Positions 12,994 through 24,880 of a DNA stretch of 64,000 bases are shown piece after piece. Source of the DNA: Desmodesmus armatus (taxonomy: Eukaryota > Chlorophyta > Chlorophyceae > Sphaeropleales > Scenedesmaceae); NCBI GenBank assembly GCA_007449985.2, contig VIIQ02000054.1, forward strand, positions 310,001 through 374,000. Reading direction: 5' to 3'. The position numbers and the translations under genes are program-made. The stretch's first letter is position 1, and each line of letters opens with the position of its first letter. The notes below the pieces were generated by a model. That model ran no database searches. It saw only the letters and a program-made list of their open reading frames with translations, and had not been told where the DNA came from.

Positions 12994-14361
12994 CTATCGA
13001 CAGTCACCTCCCTGCTCTTCTGCTTGGCCTCTCCCTGATGTTGCTGCTGGGTGCACCTCCTGCTTCAACCGCTGCTCACTGGCCTCCTGCACACCTGCTG
13101 CCTTCTGTTGCCAAGGTGCAGAGTCCACAACTGGGACGGCAGCACCGCCAAGAGGCTGCTGGTCAGACAAGCTCTGCCGTTGAAAACACTCAGCCTGCTT
13201 CGGCATTGTAGGAAGCGTGTTAGTAGCACATGTTGCTGCTGCCGGCTGCTGCTGCTGCTGCTGCTGCTGGCCATGCCTCTGAGGTTGACTGTCGTCGAGA
13301 CTATGTACGTCTTGATGCCCCGTCAAACTTGATGCAGCGGTGACAGGCACCGCTGTAGTACAATTGGCGCTGCCGGCTGCCTGGCTGGGTAATGTTGCGG
13401 AGGCTGGATGCTGCTGGGAGTGCTGTGGGCTGCCTGCAGGCAGCACGGGCTGCCCGCTATGCTCATGTTGAGGTTCAGCACTCTGCTGTGCTTCAGCCCC
13501 TGGGGGGTCTGGTTGCTGGTCCTGGATTTGCTGTTGCCAGGCCAACGCCTTGTTGAACGCTTCCTGCAACAACACCGAGAATAACAGGTTCAGAGCGATG
13601 CTGTTGAAGGCGGAATATTGGGTCTGCCTTTCCCTCGCAGTGAGAGGGAGTCCAGATGTTTTCCCAGCATCTGCAACGCTAGGGCTCAATGTTTGCACGC
13701 CAGATGAAACTATGCAGCATACACCAGCTCAGCTGGTGTATGCTGGTCCAGCTGACACCCTGTACAACAGCTGGCTTCCACGTGCTGCCTATCCGCTACA
13801 TTTTTGCTAGGGAGGGGTGCACATGCTGCATTCCTCATTCTGCCTCTGCTTTCTCACCATCAGTGCGTCAGCAGGCAAGGCCGTGTCCTCGAGCAGATCT
13901 GGAGGCTGCTCAGGAGGCTGCAGAGTTGACACAGCACACACACAGTGTGTCACACATCACCACAGCTGCTACAGCATTGTATGTGCCATAAAACACACGG
14001 CTCAGCTGATGCCAGCTGTGATACAGTGGGCTAAAGAACAGCTACAGGCAGCCGTGCCTTCGGGTTTAATGGAAGCGATGCATGTTGGAAATGCCAGCCA
14101 GTCCAGAAATGATCGAGCTGTAGTCAGAACCCCGCAGGTGCAGGTGCTCACCAGGATATCTTTAGGGTTCAGCATCTGGTTACACACCCGCTGCACGTCT
14201 GCTTCGTCCTGTTTGCTACTGCACCTGACTGGTGGCAAGCTCTTGCGGGTGTGTTGTGCTGCTGGTGCTGAGCCACCTGACAGTGTAAGTACGACAGGTA
14301 AGGCGTTCTGCGGCGTATGAAAGTGGTTGTGGGTTGCTTGCTGCCTCTTACACAGCAACAT
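12994..14361 (-). CDS. Gln-rich protein of unknown function
   Basis: I do not recognise this family. Two exons are supported: 14152 up to a start at or below 14361, and 12994-13563. The donor at 14152 follows NPKDIL and the acceptor leads into EAFNKALAWQQQIQDQQ, both phase 0. The conserved-looking core is the segment KQDEADVQRVCNQMLNPKDI joined to EAFNKALAW, predicted helical. The remaining roughly 180 residues are low complexity with an eight-Gln run and many Pro, Ala and Ser. The start is uncertain: ATG 14361 is in frame, but a first exon could instead begin at an acceptor near 14276. It lies directly downstream of LSM7 on the same strand, less than 300 bp from its stop. It could be a nuclear regulator by composition alone; that is only inference. 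Confidence 0.5.
13715..13745. repeat. Perfect 15-bp inverted repeat
   Basis: CAGCATACACCAGCT, one C, then its exact reverse complement. It lies in the intron of the Gln-rich gene. It could be a dimeric protein-binding site or a tight hairpin. Confidence 0.75.
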
Positions 14362-14612
14362 GCAGGTGGGCCTGCTGATCAGCCTTGCAAGCCAATTGGT
14401 GCCCAGAAACGCACTGGCACAAACGCGCGTATGATTACTTGTCGCATAAAAGCAACTTGCATTGCCTGGATTTACGGTTTGTGCACTGACTTGGCAGAAC
14501 TTCGAGTCCCAGTCAAGATCTTGGGACTGATCTGTGGTTTTGAACTTCTTGCTCTTACTTACTGTCCTTGTGCTACGTCTTGTACATGTCTCGACATGTA
14601 TGGGCCCGAACA

Positions 14613-14617
14613 TTACA
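14613..14617 (-). terminator. TGTAA polyadenylation signal of LSM7
   Basis: TGTAA on the minus strand about 28 nt after the LSM7 stop. TGTAA is the usual polyadenylation signal in chlorophyte algae. The position fits a short 3' UTR. Confidence 0.5.
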
Positions 14618-14644
14618 TGCTCACAGCCTCGGCACCCCATCCTG

Positions 14645-15919
14645 TCATTGCTGCTCCTCTGCTGCCAAGAATGGGTTCGCTATCTCCTCTGCTCCTGACG
14701 TTGGCGACACCATCGTCACTGCTGTGCCACGGCACACCTGCACAGCACAAGCAAGGCTGTGGGTTTGAAACAGCAGCTCCTAGGGTCCATGCGGTGCTTG
14801 CCTCACATGGGAGTCATTGCTGAGCGGGATGCACGGCGATTGACACTGTCGAGCCGGCTGTCCTACATAGTCAGCATCAACATGCAGTTGGCAGGACAGC
14901 AGCTTGATGATGCCATGCAGCAGCTGCCCAAGAGACGCCAGCTACTCACCACCACTCCTAGCGTGCGTGTATCGTCCGTGATCCGCATAGGGTCGTTGGG
15001 GTCTGCAGGCAGATAAAGCGCAAGCACTGTCACTGTGTCAAACACTGATATTGAGTCAAACCAGCGCTAGGAACGCTCAGAAATAGCTCATTGGCTGCAG
15101 TGTGCTGCACAAGGTGCCGCTGCTGGGGCCAACTCCAACATACACGCCACCAAGCACACTGTGGCAGGTCTGGTGTGCCATTACAGCAGGCCACCCAGCA
15201 AGCGCATGTCTCATACACACATGTGCTTGCCCCAGACAGTCCTCCCATCCTCCCATGAGACGTGTCTGTTTGTGGCAAGTCATAGGGCAATAACCTCATG
15301 CAGTGTACCAAGTTGGCAGGTCCCACCAGAGGTCTGCTGGTGCATACCAGATGCCACCACACCCACCTCTCAAGTACTCCACTGCATCGTCCAGCACCAG
15401 GTTCAGCAGCTGGTCATAGCCCTTCAGCACACCCGTCACTGCAGCAACACAGGCAGCGGGTGTTCATAGCGCAGTGAGGGCAGCCCCAGGCTGCTGCTGA
15501 GCTGAGCAGCACATGCTTGTTGATGCTGCCACACTGCTGAATGTGAGGGGCAGGACCCCAGCAGGGTTGGCCCAACCAAGTGCCGCAGCTGGTCATGGAG
15601 CACGGCTGTAAGCAAGCACACTGCAACTGTGCTGCTGGTGACTGTGCGCGGAAAGCGGCAGCAATGCCCTGAGCGCGAAGATGCTGCTGCTGCATGTGTG
15701 AAAGATGTTAACCCAGCTGCAGCATCAGGCGGCTGCAGCTTTGATGCACAGTGGTGGTGCGGCGAGGGGTGCCACACAGCCTCTGTGCCAAGACAAGGTT
15801 ATGGGCACACACAAGTGTCATCCCACAAGAAGCTTACCTTCCCTCCCACCAGCAAGCTTGACACGGATGCCTTTGTCGACAAACTTGGCTAGATCAAGGG
15901 CACTCTCCTTCTTGGACAT
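14645..15919 (-). CDS. LSM7: U6 snRNA-associated Sm-like protein LSm7
   Basis: Subunit of the heptameric LSm1-7 ring (cytoplasmic mRNA decapping) and LSm2-8 ring (nuclear U6 snRNA binding and splicing). Exons are 15838-15919, 15367-15438, 14950-15002 and 14645-14737; all joins keep phase and give 99 residues, the normal LSm7 length. It starts MSKKESALDLAKFVDKGIRV. The Sm1 motif is present as VTGVLKGYDQLLNLVLDDA, with the Asp and Asn used for uridine binding in this family. DPNDPMRITDDTRTLGVVVC forms the linker, and the Sm2-type motif is VCRGTAVTMVSP. It ends NPFLAAEEQQ, matching the NPFIQQ-like tail of other LSm7 proteins. The frame is intact. It is divergent from the ABCI10-like gene, whose start is 495 bp away. 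Confidence 0.96.
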
Positions 15920-16414
15920 GCTGCCGTGCTGCTGGTGGGGCGGGTGGGCGCTGCTGCTGGCCCTCTGGCAGGAGTGTAACTAGGCCTCTGTGTACGCCAG
16001 TGTTTTTTGATCCAGTCCTAGCAACAGGCCCACGAGTTACTGAACAGCCTGCTCCAGGGGGGTGTCTTTATGTCTTGACAGCAGTAGCTGCAAAAGTAGC
16101 TGTCTGTCCGGGCCCACAACTGCCACAACGGTGGTGATGAAACCGCAAGCAAAGGTACTTTGCTTTACTTGCTGGATTGACAGTGCAGCTTGTTCTGATT
16201 TGCAGTGCTGATCTTGACTGTGCGCGTTCACTTATCGGTTTTTAGTGCTGCAAATCAGCTCGTTTCGTGCCATCCTATCATAACATAGCTTGGGTTCAAG
16301 GCAGCAGTAGCAGCATTTGACTGGGCCTGTAGCAGCACAGCAGCAGCATCGGTGACGAGCAGCACTTGAGCTTGTGAGCTGTCAACAGTCCGCTACAAGC
16401 CCACAGCAGCAGTC
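15920..16414. promoter_or_regulatory. Shared divergent promoter region LSM7 / ABCI10
   Basis: Only 495 bp separate the LSM7 start codon (minus strand) from the start codon at 16415 (plus strand), so both promoters and 5' UTRs must lie here. I see no clear TATA box or named element. The assignment rests on geometry. Confidence 0.55.
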
Positions 16415-18423
16415 ATGCAAGCCGCAGGACACCATATACATGGGTTACCTCTTCACAGCACCTCCAAAGCAGCCTCACCCCGCCACAGGCCAGCCTTGCA
16501 GCACCAGCAGCACAGCAGAAGCAGCAGCGCTGCTGCCAGCAGCAGCAATGCAGGCAATCAAACCTCGCAGTTTTCCATAGACATCCAAAACCTGCAGCTG
16601 TCCTTGGGGCCAGAAGGCAGCAAACGCAAAATCCTGCGCTCAGTCAACCTGCAGGTCCAACGAGGCTCCCTGCACATGCTGCTAGGGCCCAATGGATGTG
16701 GCAAATCCACCCTGCTAAGGGTTTTAGGGGGCCTGCTGTACCCTGACTCTGGCAGCGTCCAGGCAGACGAGCCATCCGGGTTTGTGTTCCAGAACCCAGA
16801 CCACCAAGTGGTGATGCCTACAGTGGCAGCTGATGTGGCTTTTGGGCTGGGCAGGTGCGGCTGCCATGAACACCTGTTTCTGCTGCCACGACACAGCGTG
16901 CATGTCAACTGGTACCAGAAACCCACCCCTTGCACAACCTGGCACTCTTGATGTCTGACTCACTTGGTGCGCACGCATGCATGCTCACCCCTTGTAGACA
17001 GCTGTGCTGTTGGATCACATCGCTCCCTGCTTCTCAGCTGTGCTTCGGCAACCACCACTGGATACTTGTCAGATTCCGCGGTCACCACCAACGCAACAGG
17101 GCTTGCAAGCTGTCCGCGTTCCTGCCCCTGGCCCCCTCCCTTTTCCCATCCTCACTCAAGTGCTCACTGCTGTCCCTGTCCTGGCCAATGTGTGCAGGTA
17201 CAGCTTGCCGGAGCAGCAGGTAGCAGAGGCAGTTGAGGCAGCGCTACAGTTGGTCAACATGGGAGACTTCATGCACAGGGCCACACACACGCTGTCAGGG
17301 GGGCAGCGGCAGAGGGTGGCGATAGCAGGTGCGGCTTGGATTGTCGCCCTGTGGTCTCTGTAGCTGGGAAGGTCTGATTGCAGCGCAGCAGCATGTGGTG
17401 CCATCTCAGCAAGCAGGGACTGGCAGCCACCCCAGGAGTGCAGCTGCCTTGTTGATGATCCCATGCTTGCTGCTCGTTGTGAAAAGTGTGTTTATTCAGT
17501 CAGTTGGTGCTGCCAGACATACAGCCTCACAAAATCCAAGGCAAGTGTGGGATCGTGTTGCATTGCTGTTGCTATTGCAGGTGCTTTAGCTGAGGACCCC
17601 AAGCTGCTGCTGCTGGATGAGCTGACAACCTTCCTGGATGTTGAGGACCAGATAGGAGTGCTGCAGGCAGTGAAGTCCATCACACAGCAGCGCAGAGATG
17701 TCACAGCGGTCTGGGTCACGCACAGGTGGGGACAAGCACATTGAACTCACATGGGTTATGTGACTGACAAATTGCGTTGTGTTTCTGCAGCAGTACCCAC
17801 ACTGCCCTGGCAGGTGCCGCCCTGAAGGCGAAGGGCCTTCAATTGTGTGTCAGAATGTTGTCCATGCTGGTTGTTGTCAGCGAGCCCCCGTGACCTGAGC
17901 TGATTTCAACTCACCACAGCATGAAAAGGCAGCATCAGCTGCACTTGGTGACAGGTCCCTCTGCATCGGCAATGCATGGTCAGAGGGCGGGCTTGCCTTG
18001 GCTTATCATCCTTCGGCAAGGTTCTTGCACTGTGGCAGCAGCTCGTGACAACGGTGATGGAGCCTTGAACACCAGCGTTCACCATCACGAGGCCTCTTCA
18101 AAAAGAATGCTAATTAGCCAGTCCATGCAGGACGTCCCGTGCTACAGCCGCTCTGTGCTAACAAATTGACCCAGGACTGTCTGTTCGTTCATGCCCTCTC
18201 TGTGCGTGGCATCGAGGCAGCGGTTCCTGTGCACGGGATGCCTAGCAATGTTGTTGTTGCCACTTTTGACTGTGTGTTGGCTATGCGGTGCCTTGCCTGC
18301 AGGTTTGAAGAGTTGGAGTATGCTGATGCTGCCTCCTACATGGAGAACGGGGAGGTGGTGTTCACTGGCTCACCTGCACAAATGGTGGCTCGGTTGAGAT
18401 CCATGGGCGCGAGAGTGCGCTGA
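16415..18423 (+). CDS. ABCI10: Plastid-type ECF ABC transporter ATPase (ABCI10-like)
   Basis: Soluble ATPase of an energy-coupling-factor-like transporter, plastid-located in plants. Exons are 16415-16854, 17198-17328, 17581-17725 and 18303-18423; phases agree and give 278 residues. The first 50 or so residues are rich in His, Ser, Gln and Ala and would serve as a transit peptide. All ATPase motifs are present in order: Walker [11 protein letters not shown]-loop [12 protein letters not shown], signature [13 protein letters not shown], Walker [13 protein letters not shown] with the catalytic Glu, and the switch His in WVTHR. The segments [20 protein letters not shown] and [20 protein letters not shown] align with Arabidopsis ABCI10 from memory. 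A generic EcfA-type cobalt/nickel ATPase is the alternative; the LDELTTFLD and YMENG wording favours ABCI10. The plastid substrate is not established by the sequence. Confidence 0.92.
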
Positions 18424-19262
18424 CAGAAGCCCCTTGCTGACAGCCTGTGGAAGCTTGAACAGTGACAGTGGAGAAGGTGTGCACACTTCGTGCCATTCTT
18501 GGATCATGGCAGTGGAAGCCTTGATATCTCTACCAGTCGATGTCGTAGGTAGAGGGACATTGGCAGTTCTTTGGCCCATGGAGTGGTACTGTAAGTGGTC
18601 ACGACATGGACGCGCCAAGTGAGACTTGTCTAGCCCTGCGGCCTCGCAATGGTTTCTAAACCTATAAACATGCATCGCGATGCTGTGTTGAAACATCACC
18701 GGCGCGATGAGGCCATCACGGGGTTTTGTCACTGCTGCTGATGCTCACAAGCGGTCAGTACAGCAATTGTGCTGTTCACGTTGCTTTGGTTTGTTTGTGT
18801 GCTTCTCAACGTGACTTCTTTATTGAACGTTGCAACACTTTGAACTTGGCGGGGTGTGTCGAGGGCGATGCCAGGCCTTGCGGAGCCTGCTGGTTGATTC
18901 AAATGCTTACAGTCAACAATCTGACGGGGCCTCAAGCAGGGTAAGTTCGCTGAACGGCCTGCCAAGGTTGTGCGATGGCAACCATGGCGCGCACTGTGGG
19001 TCACCACAGCACTGCACCAGATGCCATGCCGTGCAGCAAACAAGTCAACGTGCTGAATTTCAAGCACAATATGCAGTACCCAGTGTGCCGAGCACCAGGA
19101 AGACGAACCTTGGGATGACGGCACTAGGGATCTGTTGTGAGGCAGCGACTGCGATCAGGAGGCAGCCGTTCATCACATCGTTACATAATGTTTCTTTGCT
19201 TTGTTACATTCCTCACGCCGCAGCTCTTGCTCTGGTGACACACTGCTTGGAGGTCCTGGAGT
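18424..19262. other. Intergenic region with candidate TGTAA signal
   Basis: No gene recognised. A TGTAA at 18588-18592, about 165 nt after the ABCI10 stop, is a plausible polyadenylation signal. The remainder should contain the promoter and 5' UTR of the bZIP gene at 19263. Confidence 0.45.
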
Positions 19263-21753
<2,491 letters not shown>

Positions 21754-24700
21754 GTAGCTGAGGAGCCCCCTGCAGCCGGGGGATCAGGACCTTCAGGTTG
21801 CTTTGTGGATGAGCACAGGAGGCAGGCAGGGGCGTGTAGTGTACCCAGTCGCAGATCCACACCAGCATCAATGGCAGCACGTACTGCCGCTGCATCTTGG
21901 TTGTGCAGGGTTGACCCAATGGGGCTGACCGGAGGCTACGGCTGGTAGCATGTGCTTGATGATTGGCGGTACCCTGCAGCTTGTGGGATTGGCATTGTCT
22001 GCTGCCAGTCACCGGCAGATTTGGCAAATCTGGCATGGACGCCTGATGCTTCTTGTTTCAGGTGTACTACAGTACTACGTGTACTACGTGCAGCTAGTAG
22101 CTGCAGCATGCTGATGCTTGCACGCCATGCAAGACAGGCATTACACCGCACCCGCTGCATGCATGCAGGGCCTGTTGACTGCATGTCATGCCTGCATGTA
22201 TGTTGCCTGCATGCAATGCCAGGCATCACACCATCTGGTTTCCTTCCAGCACCAGGACGCAGTCCTTTCATGCATGTCATGTGTTTATGTGCAGCATGCG
22301 CAGCACCATTTCCACATGCAGCACAGCACAATTCGTACTGTAGGGTTGAGGCCGTTGTTTGCTAGGCAGTTTACTTGACTGCCTAGAACAGCGCCCAGTA
22401 GATGCCCATGATTGGCCTTTGTTCCATACTGCATATAGCCCAAGGGTTTTACAGTTACAAATTGCAAGTATAGCAGGGTGTTGCATGTGCTGGCTTATGT
22501 AGGTTTGCATGTCTATGTATGCTCCAGGAAGCTTTCAGGAGCAAAGGTTTATCAGACGAAGCACAGAAGAGTAGTTTTGCCAACCTGCACCTCACTGAGC
22601 CTCATAACTTATTTTTGAGGTCAGGCGGCATGGCACAGCATGCACTTTGTTTGTTCATTGGGTATGTAGGCAGGGGGGCCGTGAAGAGCAGGGTGTGTGT
22701 TACATGCATGCACATGCATGCGTCCATGCAGAAGATGTTGGGGCAGGTTGGGCTGGGTTCACACTTACAAAGCACATCGTGATGCAGTCGTCAGTGTCTG
22801 CATGCATCAGAGGGTTGGTGCAACACCTCTCTGCTACACATTCAGCAGTGCTGGCTTGGCTTGTCTGACAGGCGTTTAGGCTTGTGTTTTTGAGCAAAGG
22901 GTGGGGAGGCGCACACCATCTGCAATGATTGTGGTGTGCATGTTGTGCTGTGCGTGTCATGCTGCTAGCAGGGTGCTCGTGTTGAAATGTTGCAGCAGCT
23001 TTTGTGAGTGATGGGTACAGCATTGGCCATAGGCAGCTGCAGGCAGCCCTGTAGGCTACTAGCTGCTAGTGTCAGCCGCTCTTCTTGTTGTTCACCCTGC
23101 TTGTTGTTGTGTTTGCCGTGTTCACAAAAGTTTACTGCTGTCATCCGTTACATCCGTGTGGTTGGCAGCAGCTGGGCGTGGGTGGTGGGTGTCCAGTAGG
23201 CTCAGACCCAGATCATGCATCCCAGCTGGCAGCTAGCTATCGTAGAAGCACAGGTGGGGTAATGTACATGGGTGTGTGTGTGTAGGATGGGTGTGGATCC
23301 AGCTGTCTGGCTGCACAAATGCATGCAGATGCTCTGCCGAGTTGGTTATATGGTGCTGTTGCGGTTGCGATGCATGCCCTCACATGGGCTTGCAGTTGGT
23401 GGCCATGGGCAATACCGCTGTTCATGACAGAACCGCAGCGGGAGTGAACTGGTGCCCTTTGTCATGTTGATGCAACTGCCGACAGTCGTGGCTGCACAAC
23501 ACAGCAGTGCAATAATTATCAAACCTGTCAGCGGGTTTTGGTAATATCAGGCAGCTTGCATAGGCCCATATCAAATCAAATCAAAGTTACACCTGTAGCT
23601 ATGAAGCTCAAGAGCTCATGCCAGCCATTCACTGATATCACATACATCGGCACCAAATGCAAGGGAGGACCAACATCCACAGGGTGTCCCCTTGCAAGCA
23701 GTAAGTACAGATTGCAGCTGTCCAGGCATTATGTCCACTTTGTGATATTTCCAGGTTCCCTGCTTGAGTTGGTGCGCGGCAAAGCTGTTCTTGCAGCCAC
23801 TGCAGCACAATCACACCACAAGCCACATGCTTGTTGGTCAACACTGCCCCTACAGAGAGTGGATATGGCGCTGCAGCAGTTGCTTCAAATTTTTAGAAAG
23901 AGGGCGGGCGCATTGAACCTGGGATAGCTGCATCTAGGCATATGGTACAGTACAATGCCACCTTAGATCCACTTTTAGTAACAGCCTGTGCTACCCTCGG
24001 CAGCCCTTGGCTACCACCCTTCGCGCAACTTTTTGACGTAAATACTGATCTACAAAAAACTGCAATAAAGCTCAGCTGGCCCCTTCAACATCCCGCGGAC
24101 CAGTGCCTGTTCGCCTCGGATTGACCCTCTCTACGTCGGGATCCACAAAGCCAGCTGAGCTTCACCAGCTGGACTTTGAGTTCCTAGAAGATGCACCAGC
24201 AAGTCCACCATCAAGGCTTTCACGATTTGATGACCTTATTCTGCCAGCAGCCCACAACCTGCTGCTGCTGTCTGGTTGGCAGGGTCGCATGCAGCCACAG
24301 CTGACCACTTTCCTGCACATATGAACAAACTGAAGGCAACATGAGAAGCAAGCTGCGCGCTGCTATTCCAGTCAATGGTCTGGCTGTAGCAAACTGGTCG
24401 GCAGTAGCACAGTCGGGCCCTACAGGTTTTTGAGAGGTGTTTGCTGCTATGATCCTGGACAGAAGTTTGGGTGCAGGTGGGTTTCACACCTCACCCCAAC
24501 TATGTACATAGTCCCTCAACTCTCCCTCCCCCACTCCCTACCATCCTACCATTGACCCTCCCACCTGTCAGTTCGGATCGTCCTTTCACTTTGCTTCATC
24601 CTCAGCCCAGCTCTCTCCGCCAGTCAGCAACCCAACAGCACCGTAACACAAAACCAACTCGCCACGTGCACCCCACGTCTGTCCTACTGTCATCTTCATC

Positions 24701-24880
24701 AACAATTTGTTGAAAATTCACAAGCTCAACTCAGCACCAGGTTGACGAAGGCTTACTATCGCCTTATCAGCACAACTTGCTGCACAGATTGCCAGTTCAC
24801 GCAACTCTCTGCACATCAGCCCAGTTTGCTGCGGTGCACTCCCGTCTGATCTTCTTACCTCTATCAAAGCATATCCAGCC
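21754..24880. other. Long intergenic region, no gene recognised
   Basis: About 3.1 kb rich in TGCATGC-type words, especially 22100-22290 and 22690-22810. No frame combines protein-like composition with splice sites. One open stretch on the plus strand around 24082-24324 has moderately natural amino acids but no matching neighbours. The 3' part should contain the promoter of the plastid protein at 24881. Confidence 0.45.

Noticed and set aside
24082..24324. Moderately protein-like stretch (HQLDFEFLEDAP...) on the plus strand
   Set aside because: Could be a lone exon, but no adjoining exon, start or family was found; left in the intergenic call.
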